Origin: Desulfogranum marinum
GTDB lineage: Bacteria; Desulfobacterota; Desulfobulbia; Desulfobulbales; Desulfobulbaceae
DNA: 64,000 nucleotides
Reading direction: 5' to 3'
NCBI RefSeq assembly: GCF_016918565.1
Contig: NZ_JAFFQD010000022.1
Span: 1-64,000 of the forward strand
Under the pieces are notes generated by a model. It worked only from the letters and a program-made list of their open reading frames with translations, was not told where the DNA came from and did no database searches. This document shows positions 44,828 through 53,772 of this stretch, piece after piece. The translations under genes and the position numbers were made by a program. Numbering within the stretch: the first letter of the stretch is position 1; each line of letters opens with the position of its first letter.

Positions 44828-46045
44828 TCAGGCCTGAGCCATCTTGGCTGCAGCCACCTCTTTGTACGCCTCGTCAATAATAGCCGTCAATTGCACGATA
44901 TCGACAGGTTTCTGTAAATACGCGTAAGCACCAAGTTCCAAACAGATCTTTTTATCTTCCTCTGATCCATGCCCAGTAAGAATAATGACCTCTATTTCAG
45001 GTTTGGCTTCCTTGGTTTTTTTCAACACTTCAACTCCTTGCATACCCGGCATTTTCAAATCCAGTACCATCACATCAGGTGTCTCGTGTGTTAAAAACTC
45101 CATGGCCTGCTCACCGTCAAAAAGCGGATAAGAACCATAACTTCTTGTATTAAGACGATCAGACAAGGTCTGCACGAACTCCTGTTCATCATCCACCAGC
45201 AGCACTTTGGGTGGCAATGTAAATTCCTGGTCGCGGTAGATAGAAACGTGATAATCCTTACCAGCAACTACCTCAACCTGCCTCACACCCTCTACCTGGC
45301 CTGCAATCGATGACAGTGTTTCCGTCAACTTGGAAAAACTGTGGACGCTTTTGTTGACCCGCAGCACAACCTTTGCATTACTGCACTGAACTTCAGTGGT
45401 ATACCCTTTGCTAAGTAGTGCAAGTTCCACCCTTGCTCCAGTTGCCATATCAGCTACAGCTTGCAGTGATTCATCTGTTTCCATCACTGCAGGCTTACGA
45501 TAATTTTCCATTATAAGCTGCACGGCCTCTGCAGGCGTCTTAGAACCCACCGGGATAAAGATATCGTACAAACTGTGATCACTAGCCGGCTTGCCATGGA
45601 GAAAATTCACCCAATCGCTAATACTGTTGTCATTTTTTTTAATCAGCTTGCTTGCATTTTTTTCGCTCACGCCCTCTTTCACAGCCCGGTGGATACGATT
45701 GGTTTTTTCATCAAAAAGACCGACTTTGAGTATATGCGTTGCGGCCGGCGGGACAAGATGGGTCACAAAACCCGAAAAAAGTACCCCTTGCTTCCCCATA
45801 TGTTCAGCCATTACCAATTTCAGATACGCTCTCATGGTTTCCCTCTCATGAGTAAACCTATTGAATGCTGATGGCGGGCCATACACAGCTCGTTCGACCT
45901 TCTCCCTCCCAAACTTATACCGACTGCAGACTTCACTTATGATATCTGCATCTTGAACAACCTCATATCCTGAAACCGCTGCAAGTTGCTCCCGAATTTC
46001 CTTTTCCTGGGTAAACACGCTATAAGACATTGCTATTGCAGACAT
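44828..46045 (-). CDS. Response regulator with N-terminal nucleotide-kinase-like domain
   Basis: About 405 residues. The C-terminal ~125 residues are a typical receiver (KVLLVDDEQEF, VMVLDLKMPGMQG, ILTGHGSEEDKK, YLQKPVDI). The first ~190 residues resemble cytidylate-kinase-like proteins (GYEVVQDADIISEV, RFTHERETMRAYLKLVM) but show no P-loop, so this part may only bind a ligand. Between them (about 195-285) is a small alpha-beta domain. A receiver at the C-terminus is unusual. ATG 46045 has GAGAGG upstream, and a sigma-54 promoter lies about 65-90 bases before it. Confidence 0.85.
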   Translation of the reverse strand: MSAIAMSYSVFTQEKEIREQLAAVSGYEVVQDADIISEVCSRYKFGREKVERAVYGPPSAFNRFTHERETMRAYLKLVMAEHMGKQGVLFSGFVTHLVPPAATHILKVGLFDEKTNRIHRAVKEGVSEKNASKLIKKNDNSISDWVNFLHGKPASDHSLYDIFIPVGSKTPAEAVQLIMENYRKPAVMETDESLQAVADMATGARVELALLSKGYTTEVQCSNAKVVLRVNKSVHSFSKLTETLSSIAGQVEGVRQVEVVAGKDYHVSIYRDQEFTLPPKVLLVDDEQEFVQTLSDRLNTRSYGSYPLFDGEQAMEFLTHETPDVMVLDLKMPGMQGVEVLKKTKEAKPEIEVIILTGHGSEEDKKICLELGAYAYLQKPVDIVQLTAIIDEAYKEVAAAKMAQA

Positions 46046-46121
46046 TTTGAACCTCTCTTCTTTTAATTTAAGCAATAATGCTTTCAACTATCAAATTCAT
46101 TGAACAATTTAAACCTTATCA

Positions 46122-46137
46122 AGCACAAGTCGAGCCA
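46122..46137 (-). promoter_or_regulatory. Sigma-54 (-24/-12) promoter for the regulator-carrier operon
   Basis: On the minus strand TGGCTCGACTTGTGCT matches the consensus TGGCACGN4TTGCW with the exact GG-N10-GC spacing and two mismatches elsewhere. Predicted transcription start is about 65 bases before ATG 46045. An activator-site array lies about 80-150 bases upstream. Confidence 0.6.
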
Positions 46138-46215
46138 GTATTAAAATATTTATTTTTTTTACATTAATTTTATACATTTAAGCCCGAAAGCGCCAACAAC
46201 ATACATTTTTCTTAC

Positions 46216-46285
46216 CGTTTCATTTATGAAACATAATGAAACTAAATAAAAAATACGTTTCACTACGGTTTCAATTGAAACACAA
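46216..46285. promoter_or_regulatory. Array of GTTTCA/TGAAAC operator half-sites
   Basis: In the divergent lutA/regulator intergenic region: GTTTCATTTATGAAAC, then ATAATGAAAC, then CGTTTCACTACG, then the perfect palindrome GTTTCAATTGAAAC. At least six half-sites in 70 bases form two full palindromes. Spacing from the sigma-54 promoter suits enhancer sites for the activator encoded at 40379-41767; identity of the binding protein is inference. Confidence 0.6.
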
Positions 46286-46371
46286 AAAACTGCCACCGAT
46301 TCCTTTAGAAAAATTTACTTTCATGGTATCTTATCATCACTACTTAAATCTGGTTACAAGGAGATCCGAAT

Positions 46372-47094
46372 ATGCACGTATCGTTCTTCTCGACCTGTCT
46401 CGTCGACAATATTTTCCCCGATATCGGTATAGACTCTGTCAAGCTGCTTGAAAGACTCGGCTGCACAATCGTTTTCAACCCACAGCAAACCTGCTGCGGC
46501 CAACCGCTTGCCAACAGCGGCTATCAGCAGAAAGCAAAAAAAAGCATGCACCTTCTCCTCGACACACTGCTCGAAGACGAGGCCGATTATATAGTGGCCC
46601 CCAGTGGCTCTTGCGTGCTTCAAATCAAGGAATATTCCACATTATTTGCCGATGACCACCAAATAGCCGACAAAGCGGGAGAGCTTGCGGCAAAGACCTT
46701 TGAGTTGACGGATTTTATCGTCAATGTGCTGCAAAAAGACAGAGTAGAATCTACTCTTAGGGCAAAAGCCGTCTATCACCCTTCTTGCCACATGACCAGA
46801 TTACTCGGAGTCAAGGAACCACCATTAACCCTTCTGGCAAACGTTGCCGGGCTGGAGCTCGTGCCTTGCAAAGGCCAGGATAAATGCTGTGGTTTTGGTG
46901 GCACTTTCTCAGTCAAAATGGCTGATTTAAGCGGAGCCATGGTTGCAGAAAAAGTTGATAACTTTATCGCCACCGGTGCCGACTGTGTTATCGGGTGTGA
47001 TGCAGGTTGCCTGATGAATATCAAGGCCCGCCTGGAAAGGCTCAACCATCCGATGCAAGTCTTACATATTGCCAATGTGCTGGCACACTCATAG
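46372..47094 (+). CDS. lutA: Lactate utilization protein A (CCG-domain subunit)
   Basis: A 240-residue protein with two CCG domains, one around NPQQTCCGQPLANSG and one around CCGFGGTFSVKM, which bind a non-cubane iron-sulfur cluster in HdrB-like proteins. Size and sequence match LutA/LldE, part of the LutABC complex that oxidises L-lactate to pyruvate. ATG 46372 has AAGGAG upstream. The stop TAG (47092-47094) is the first three bases of repeat R7, which sits between lutA and lutB. Confidence 0.95.
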   Translation: MHVSFFSTCLVDNIFPDIGIDSVKLLERLGCTIVFNPQQTCCGQPLANSGYQQKAKKSMHLLLDTLLEDEADYIVAPSGSCVLQIKEYSTLFADDHQIADKAGELAAKTFELTDFIVNVLQKDRVESTLRAKAVYHPSCHMTRLLGVKEPPLTLLANVAGLELVPCKGQDKCCGFGGTFSVKMADLSGAMVAEKVDNFIATGADCVIGCDAGCLMNIKARLERLNHPMQVLHIANVLAHS

Positions 47095-47162
47095 CCCGAA
47101 CTTTTCATAAACATTGTGCTCATTTGTCCAGTTGCACACAATGTTCATGCATAATCCGGGAC
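47092..47162. repeat. Palindromic repeat R7 inside the lut operon
   Basis: A 71-base near-palindrome. The left arm TAGCCCGAACTTTTCATAAA continues as CATTGTG, and the right arm is CACAATG followed by TTCATGCATAATCCGGGACA. As RNA it would form a long hairpin between lutA and lutB. Its outer ends match R3, R8 and R10; it is the shortest complete member seen. Confidence 0.8.
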
Positions 47163-47203
47163 AGATTTCTCACCGTTCACTTTCATTTTATTGAGGGAAC
47201 CCA

Positions 47204-48604
47204 ATGAGTATCCAAACAAGTGACCTTCCCCTGCATGACAGAATCAATACTGAGCTTGAAAAACCATTCATGCGCAAGGCCATTGCCAATGCCCAGGACC
47301 TCCTCAACCAAAAGCGGGAAGACGTTTTCAAAGAACTTGGCAATTACGAGCAATGGAAAAGTCAGGCTTCTGCCATTCGTCACCATGTCCTTGAAAACCT
47401 CGACTACTACCTCGATCTTTTCAGCAGCAATGCCGAGCAAGCCGGAGCCCATGTCTATTTTGCATCTACCGATCAAGAAGCAACAGAACGTGCTCTTGCC
47501 ATTTGCCAAGCCAAGAATGCTTCTAAGGTGGTTAAATCAAAATCCATGGTTACCGAAGAAATCGGGCTCAACGAGGTACTCGAAGATCAGGGAATTGAGG
47601 TGATTGAGACAGACCTGGGCGAGTACCTGCTCCAGATAGACAACCACGATAAACCTTCTCATATTGTAGTACCGGCTTTGCATAAAAATCGTGATCGAAT
47701 TCAGCAGGTTCTCCAAGAGAAAAGAGGGTATGACGGGGACAACTTGCCGGAAAATATGACCAGATTTGTCCGCCATCTCATTCGTAAAGATTTCCTTGAA
47801 GCCGACGTTGCCATTACCGGCTGTAATTTTGGCGTTGCCGAAACCGGTACCTGTACCCTGGTGACCAACGAAGGCAACGGGCGCTTCGTGACCACCGTAC
47901 CCAAGACCCAAATTGTTGTGATGGGTATGGAACGTTTGGTGCCGTCTTTCAAAGAGCTTGACACGATGCTTAGCCTGTTAGCCCGCAGCGCGGTTGGTGC
48001 CAAGCTGACATCTTACATGACGCTCTTTACAGGCCCCAAGAAACCCGATGACATGGACGGCCCGGAAGAGCTGCACATCATCATCGTCGACAATGGCCGC
48101 TCAAAGGTGCTTGGCTCTCCTTTTAAAGAGGTTCTAAAGTGTATCAGGTGCGGCACCTGCATGCTGGAATGCCCAGCCTACCGCCATGTTTGCGGGCACG
48201 GATATGGTGCTCTCTACCCAGGCCCACTCGGTGCAGCACTGGTGCCGGTCCTCGCTGGATACACCCCCTTCAAAGATTTAACCAAAATCTGTACCCTGTG
48301 CGGCGCCTGTAATGAGGTTTGCCCGGTCCAAGTTCCCCTGTACGAGTACATTTATGAGCATCGACGAATAATTGCAGAGGAAAAACAACTTGAAGGCCGG
48401 CTTGAGGGGATCGCAATGGGACTCTACGGGGGTATCATCGGCAACGCAAAATTATATGATATGACCACCCGTTTTGCTTCAGTGGCAAACATCTCTCCAA
48501 AGATCGGTCCACTCAAACAGTGGTGTAAAAATCGAGAACGACCCCATGTGGCTACCCAGAGGTTCAGAGACTGGTATAAAATTACAAAGAAGGGGCAAAA
48601 ATGA
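47204..48604 (+). CDS. lutB: Lactate utilization protein B (iron-sulfur subunit)
   Basis: A 466-residue LutB/LldF. The N-terminal LUD domain carries the GCNFGVAETGTCTLVTNEGNG segment. The C-terminal part has two 4Fe-4S motifs, CIRCGTCMLECPAYR (about residues 313-327) and CTLCGACNEVCPVQVP (about 364-379). It transfers electrons within the lactate dehydrogenase complex. Its stop overlaps the start of lutC (ATGA). Confidence 0.96.
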   Translation: MSIQTSDLPLHDRINTELEKPFMRKAIANAQDLLNQKREDVFKELGNYEQWKSQASAIRHHVLENLDYYLDLFSSNAEQAGAHVYFASTDQEATERALAICQAKNASKVVKSKSMVTEEIGLNEVLEDQGIEVIETDLGEYLLQIDNHDKPSHIVVPALHKNRDRIQQVLQEKRGYDGDNLPENMTRFVRHLIRKDFLEADVAITGCNFGVAETGTCTLVTNEGNGRFVTTVPKTQIVVMGMERLVPSFKELDTMLSLLARSAVGAKLTSYMTLFTGPKKPDDMDGPEELHIIIVDNGRSKVLGSPFKEVLKCIRCGTCMLECPAYRHVCGHGYGALYPGPLGAALVPVLAGYTPFKDLTKICTLCGACNEVCPVQVPLYEYIYEHRRIIAEEKQLEGRLEGIAMGLYGGIIGNAKLYDMTTRFASVANISPKIGPLKQWCKNRERPHVATQRFRDWYKITKKGQK

Positions 48605-49296
48605 TGCACACCAATAAAAAAAACTTCCTCCTCACTGTTTCAAGGGCGCTGGGCAGAGAGGCCATTGCAGATAACCCAACTTCGATCGATCTGCCGCAAG
48701 CCGTTCAGGAAGAGTATTACCAGAACACCACAGCTCAAGAACTCAAGGATCTCTTTATTGAACAGAGCAGAACAGCCGGCACCATTGTTCATGAATGCGC
48801 CTTGGCAAGCCTAAATGATACCATTCTGACAGTGGCATCGGAACTGGGAGAAGGCCCTATACTGATTGGCGATGAGCCTCTTCTGCACGAGCAGCAAACT
48901 GCTGCGGCATTGAGCGATAAATACACCCATGTCCACATGTGGGACTGTGCCCGGGGTCGAGAGAACAACATAGACACTGCCGAGTCGGCAGGCATCGGTA
49001 TTACTGTGGCACAGTTCGCACTGGCTGAAACAGGCACAGTAATGGTCCACAGCCACAAGGGATGCGGGCGGGCGGTCACCCTTTTACCGACGACCACCAT
49101 TTTCATCATCAAAGAAACTACCATCTTACCAAGGCTCACTCAGGGTATGGCGTGGCTTGCAGAACAGAGTCAAGATGGGCTTCCCGCATCGGTGAACTAC
49201 ATATCCGGGGCAAGCTCGACTGCCGACATCGAACTGGTGCGGGTGCAGGGAGTCCATGGCCCGATAAAAATCGCTTACATTATCGTCACTTCATAG
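48601..49296 (+). CDS. lutC: Lactate utilization protein C
   Basis: A 231-residue LUD-domain protein. GITVAQFALAETGTVMVHSHKG and YISGASSTADIELVRVQGVHGP are typical of LutC/LldG. Third subunit of the lactate oxidising complex; coupled to lutB by a four-base overlap. No lactate permease of the LldP type is present, which leaves the nearby SLC13 carrier as a candidate transporter. Confidence 0.95.
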   Translation: MMHTNKKNFLLTVSRALGREAIADNPTSIDLPQAVQEEYYQNTTAQELKDLFIEQSRTAGTIVHECALASLNDTILTVASELGEGPILIGDEPLLHEQQTAAALSDKYTHVHMWDCARGRENNIDTAESAGIGITVAQFALAETGTVMVHSHKGCGRAVTLLPTTTIFIIKETTILPRLTQGMAWLAEQSQDGLPASVNYISGASSTADIELVRVQGVHGPIKIAYIIVTS

Positions 49297-49372
49297 ACAC
49301 TACCGACCACCAGTTGCGCGATATCAACTTGTAATTATTGCGTATTTTTTTTCCAACAACAATGCGCGGTAC

Positions 49373-49401
49373 TTGACAGGGCAAGTTGTTGCGATTTAAC
49401 T
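49373..49401 (+). promoter_or_regulatory. Candidate sigma-70-type promoter of the RND efflux operon
   Basis: TTGACA (49373-49378) and TTAACT (49396-49401) with 17-base spacing, about 80 bases before the adaptor gene. The -35 is perfect and the -10 matches moderately. CAACTTG/CAAGTTG inverted copies (about 49325 and 49382) could be an operator. Confidence 0.4.
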
Positions 49402-49479
49402 GTACACTCATTCAAATACATATCAGCGCATGTACAGCGCTCCATAGTCCGTGATCTTATTTCCGGAGGCATAGGCACC

Positions 49480-50595
49480 ATGACGACAAAAGGCCTTAAG
49501 AGAAGTTCCAGTTACCCCTTCCTTTCCATTCCTTTTTTCTGTTTCCTTATGAGCATACTCCTTGTTTTCGGGGGGTGTCGCGACAAAGAAGAAAAAAAAG
49601 TGGTAGAAATAGTGAAACCGGTCAAATTTATTACCGTCCAGGCTGGTCAAAAAAATCTCGCCATGTCACTCCCGGGCCGCGTTCGTGCTGCCCGTCGTTC
49701 CGAGCTTTCATTCAAAGTTTCCGGCGACCTGAGCAAGCTCCCCATAGAAGAAGGCCAGGTCATTAAAAAAGGAGCACTCGTAGCCCAGTTACTGCCACGT
49801 GATTTTCAAACGGCAGTCAACGAGGCAAAAGCTCGTGAGCTTGAAGCGGAACAGCAGTACCGCCGCTATAAAGAACTCTATGCAAAAAAGCAGGTCTCAA
49901 AGGCTGATTTTGACAGATATCGTGCAGCACGGGATGTTGCACGCGCCAGACTCGAGGATGCCCAAAATGCACTCAAAGACACAACGTTGATTGCTCCTTT
50001 TGATGGCGTTATCGCAAAACGCTATGTGGAAAACTTTGAGAAAGTACAAGCAAAGGAGCCCATTGCTTTTTTGCAGCTCATAGAACAACTTGAAATCCTC
50101 ATTGATGTTCCCGAACTGATGATGGCTCGCTTCCAGAGTAGTGAGGGAGTGCAAACCATAGCCTCATTTGAATCCATTCCAGGGAAAAGTTTCCCCCTTA
50201 TCGTCAAGGAATATTCTACAGAGGCCGACCCTGCTACCCAAACCTATCAGGTGGTGCTTGTCATGGATCAACCTGAAGAGGCGAATATCCTGCCTGGCAT
50301 GACCGCAAAAGTAACTGCTGAAGGGAATGACACCACGGGTGAAGTTATCTCTATTCTTATTCCTGCCATAGCTGTCCTCAATGACCCTGACGGCAAGAAC
50401 TATGTGTGGTTACTGGACCAGGAAACAATGACTCCCAAGAAGACGCTGGTCAGCATTAAACAACTGGAAGGAACAGATAAGATATATATTACAGAAGGCT
50501 TACAAGGTGGGGAACAGCTGATTACAGCAGGGGTTACCCAACTTCGGGAAGGGATGAAAGTCAGGCCCTGGGAAGGTCAGCGAGAAGGGAAATAG
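49480..50595 (+). CDS. RND efflux periplasmic adaptor lipoprotein
   Basis: A 371-residue HlyD/AcrA-type adaptor. Signal peptide with lipobox (LLVFGGC), so membrane-anchored by lipid. The lipoyl half-motifs (VSGDLSKLPIEEGQVIKKGA and APFDGVIAKRYV) flank a short helical hairpin, followed by a beta-barrel and membrane-proximal domain. It joins the RND pump to the outer-membrane channel. GGAGG precedes ATG 49480. The pump gene follows after three bases. Confidence 0.95.
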   Translation: MTTKGLKRSSSYPFLSIPFFCFLMSILLVFGGCRDKEEKKVVEIVKPVKFITVQAGQKNLAMSLPGRVRAARRSELSFKVSGDLSKLPIEEGQVIKKGALVAQLLPRDFQTAVNEAKARELEAEQQYRRYKELYAKKQVSKADFDRYRAARDVARARLEDAQNALKDTTLIAPFDGVIAKRYVENFEKVQAKEPIAFLQLIEQLEILIDVPELMMARFQSSEGVQTIASFESIPGKSFPLIVKEYSTEADPATQTYQVVLVMDQPEEANILPGMTAKVTAEGNDTTGEVISILIPAIAVLNDPDGKNYVWLLDQETMTPKKTLVSIKQLEGTDKIYITEGLQGGEQLITAGVTQLREGMKVRPWEGQREGK

Positions 50596-50598
50596 CCT

Positions 50599-53500
50599 AT
50601 GAATATCGCAGAATTTTCCATCAAAAAATCGGTCATTACCTGGACCATGACAGTGGTCCTGCTTGTGCTAGGGTTCTTTGCCTACCTGGATCTTCCTCGC
50701 CTGGAAGACCCGGAGTTCGCCATCAAGGATGCCGTTATCGCAACACCTTACCCCGGTGCTTCGCCGGAAGAAGTTGAACAGGAAGTCACGGAAAAAATAG
50801 AAAAGGCCATGCAGGAGATGGGACAACTCAAGCGAGTCGAGTCCTATTCATCGCGAGGAATGTCCGTGGTCAAGGTGAAAATCCAGGACAAGTATGACAA
50901 AGACGCCCTGCCGGCGGTGTGGGATGAAATGCGGAGAAAGGTGCTGGATGTTATCCCTGAGCTGCCACCTGGATCCGGACCGCCTATCGTCAATGATGAT
51001 TTTGGTGATGTCTTTGGCGTCTATTTCGCCCTGACAGGTCCGGGTTACACCTACGCCGAATTGAAGGATATTGCAGAACTGTTGAAGCGGGAATTGCTTG
51101 TCGTTCAAGATGTGAAAAAAGTCTCCTTTTTCGGTGAGCAGTCCGAGGCCATCTTTGTCGAGATGTCGCGTAATAAAATGGCGGCCCTTGGCATTACCAA
51201 ACAGGAAATTTTTGATGCGCTTCAGGCAAAAAATCTACCAGTGAACGCCGGCAGTATTAAAATCGGCCCTGAGTATATGGCCATCAACCCCACGGGCGAC
51301 TTCCAATCAGAAAAAGATTTCGCTGATTTGTTTATAGCCTCCAAGGGCGGCAAACTTATTTATCTCCGTGATGTAGCAAACGTAGTTCGTGACTATGTGG
51401 ACCCACCGCAGAATCTTCTCAGGATTAATGCTGCTCCTGCCATTGGCATTGCGATCTCAACGGTCAGTGGTGGAAATGCCGTAACCATGGGTGATGGGGT
51501 TCTGCAAAGAATTGATGAGCTCCAAGGAGAGATTCCACTTGGCATGGAACTCATTGAGATTGCCATGCAGTCCAAGGCAGTGACTCAAGCAGTGAACTCG
51601 TTTGTCATTAACCTTATTGAAGCCGTGGCAATCGTGGTGGTGGTACTGCTTATTTTCATGGGGTTACGATCCGGACTGATCATCGGCTTTATCCTTGTCC
51701 TTACCATTGCGGCGACCTTTATGGTTATGGGCTACTACCAGATCACATTAGAACGGATCTCTCTAGGGGCGCTTATCATTGCCCTTGGCATGCTGGTTGA
51801 TAATGCGATTGTGGTGGTGGACGGGATGAAGGTCCGCATGGAGCAGGGCATGGATGGACTTGAAGCCGCCAAAGATGTGGTGGGACAAAATTCTATTCCA
51901 CTGCTGGGGGCGACGGTGGTCGCTGTACTTGCATTTGCCTCCATCGGTGGCATGGACAACTCCACCGGAGAGTATTGCCGCTCTCTTTTTTACGTCATCC
52001 TCATCTCGCTACTGCTTTCCTGGCTGACGGCCGTAACCGTCACCCCACTCATAACCAAAACTTTTGTTCTTGGCAAAAAAGCAAAACAAAAGAAAAATGG
52101 TGATAAAAAAGATCCCTATGGGGGCAAATTCTACCAAATGTACCGAGGCGTTCTGAGCTTGGCGATTCGCCTCCGTATGATCACCATTCTCATTGTCTGC
52201 GGCCTCTTTGGTCTGTCCATTTATGGCTTTGGTTTTCTGAGTAATCAATTTTTTCCCAACTCAACCACTCCCCAATTTATGGTCGAGGTCCAGTTTCGCG
52301 AAGGTACCCACATCCGGGAAACGGAAAAAGGCGTTGCCCGGATGGAGGAGTATTTAATGGACCAAGAGGGGGTCACAGAGGTAGCATCTGCTATTGGTGC
52401 AGGCCATCCGCGCTTTTTGCTGGTGTACAGTGTGCCGGTTGACGCCTCCTCCCATTATGCATGCCTGCTGGTTTCCGTTAAGGATCACAAGATTATTGAT
52501 CCGCTCCTTCCGCGGATACAAGATGATTTCGAAAGCATGCTCCCAGATGTGGTCATCAACACGAAAAAGTTCCTTTTGGGGCCAGGCGAAGGGGGAAAAA
52601 TTCAACTGCGTATCAATGGGCCAGACCCGGATGAGCTCCGTAAAATGGCAGCAACGGCCATGGAAGTCATTAACCAGGATCCCAACTCCAAGGCTGTGAG
52701 GACTGAATGGGGTGAAAAGGTAAAAGTGCCGCAGCCTGTGATTGCCGAAGACCGCGCCAGGTCTTTAGGTATAGACCGCCCCATGATCGCCACTGCCATC
52801 GAATCAAATTATTCAGGTACGACCACCGGCATCTATCGAGAGGGTATCGACCTTATTCCCATCATAGCACGAGCTCCCCACAATGAGCGAAGCAGGATGG
52901 ATGACCTGGAAGAACTGCAGATCCACAGTCCTTCCGCCCAAAAAGATGTCCCCATCCTCCAGGTTATCAATGGTATAGACACCACCTGGGAGAATGCCAG
53001 GGTTTCGCGCTGGCACCGTAGACCATTCATCAAGGTACACGCCGACCCGCGCCAAGGCCTCCCCTCAGAACTGCTTAACCGTATAAAACCTAAAATAGAG
53101 GAAGCGCTTGGGGTGGATTTTGCAAAAGCTGCCGGTCCGACCTTTAAAGAGGGATCAGCCATTACAGCTGCAACCATTCCTATCCAATACGATGATATAA
53201 TCCCTATTAAAGGAAAACCCGGTTACTTTATTGCGTGGGGTGGTGAGGCAGAGGATTCGTCTGATGCGACAGCTCAGCTTGCAGCCAGCATCCCCATCTA
53301 TTTTGGGATGATGATCCTGGCTGTTATTTTCCTCTTCAATGCATTTAAACAACCTCTAATCATCTGGCTAACGGTTCCACTATCCCTTATTGGAGTTACA
53401 GCTGGCCTTTTGATCTTTAATCAGCCCTTCGGCTTTATGGCACTTCTGGGCTTAATGAGCCTTTCCGGCATGCTCATTAAAAATGCCATTGTCCTTATTG

Positions 53501-53757
53501 ACCAGATTGACCTGAACATAAAGACAGGTATGGACAAAATGGAGGCTATCATTGAGTCGGGAGTGTCCAGAATGCAGCCAGTGATGATGGCCGCGTTGAC
53601 AACCATGATGGGCATGATTCCGCTTTTTCAGGATGCCTTCTTTGTGGCCATGGCCGTAACCATCGTCTTTGGCTTGGGATTTGCGACGGTACTCACTTTG
53701 GTATTTGTCCCGGTTCTGTATGCAACGTTTTTTAAAATTCCTTCAAAACAACACTAA
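50599..53757 (+). CDS. RND efflux pump, inner-membrane permease
   Basis: A 1052-residue pump with two repeats of six membrane segments and two large periplasmic loops. The N-terminus (FSIKKSVITWTMTVVLLVLG) and the proton-relay Asp residues in GMLVDNAIVVVDGM are typical. FFPNSTTPQFMVEVQF marks the start of the second periplasmic loop. Sequence style is hydrophobe/amphiphile (HAE) rather than heavy-metal (HME). Third partner follows directly. Substrate unknown. Confidence 0.96.
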   Translation: MNIAEFSIKKSVITWTMTVVLLVLGFFAYLDLPRLEDPEFAIKDAVIATPYPGASPEEVEQEVTEKIEKAMQEMGQLKRVESYSSRGMSVVKVKIQDKYDKDALPAVWDEMRRKVLDVIPELPPGSGPPIVNDDFGDVFGVYFALTGPGYTYAELKDIAELLKRELLVVQDVKKVSFFGEQSEAIFVEMSRNKMAALGITKQEIFDALQAKNLPVNAGSIKIGPEYMAINPTGDFQSEKDFADLFIASKGGKLIYLRDVANVVRDYVDPPQNLLRINAAPAIGIAISTVSGGNAVTMGDGVLQRIDELQGEIPLGMELIEIAMQSKAVTQAVNSFVINLIEAVAIVVVVLLIFMGLRSGLIIGFILVLTIAATFMVMGYYQITLERISLGALIIALGMLVDNAIVVVDGMKVRMEQGMDGLEAAKDVVGQNSIPLLGATVVAVLAFASIGGMDNSTGEYCRSLFYVILISLLLSWLTAVTVTPLITKTFVLGKKAKQKKNGDKKDPYGGKFYQMYRGVLSLAIRLRMITILIVCGLFGLSIYGFGFLSNQFFPNSTTPQFMVEVQFREGTHIRETEKGVARMEEYLMDQEGVTEVASAIGAGHPRFLLVYSVPVDASSHYACLLVSVKDHKIIDPLLPRIQDDFESMLPDVVINTKKFLLGPGEGGKIQLRINGPDPDELRKMAATAMEVINQDPNSKAVRTEWGEKVKVPQPVIAEDRARSLGIDRPMIATAIESNYSGTTTGIYREGIDLIPIIARAPHNERSRMDDLEELQIHSPSAQKDVPILQVINGIDTTWENARVSRWHRRPFIKVHADPRQGLPSELLNRIKPKIEEALGVDFAKAAGPTFKEGSAITAATIPIQYDDIIPIKGKPGYFIAWGGEAEDSSDATAQLAASIPIYFGMMILAVIFLFNAFKQPLIIWLTVPLSLIGVTAGLLIFNQPFGFMALLGLMSLSGMLIKNAIVLIDQIDLNIKTGMDKMEAIIESGVSRMQPVMMAALTTMMGMIPLFQDAFFVAMAVTIVFGLGFATVLTLVFVPVLYATFFKIPSKQH

Positions 53758-53772
53758 TAGAGGAACAGCCGA

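Noticed and set aside
46286-46371. Sigma-54 promoter reading toward lutA
   Set aside because: No GG-N10-GC match to the consensus was found on the plus strand in this stretch.
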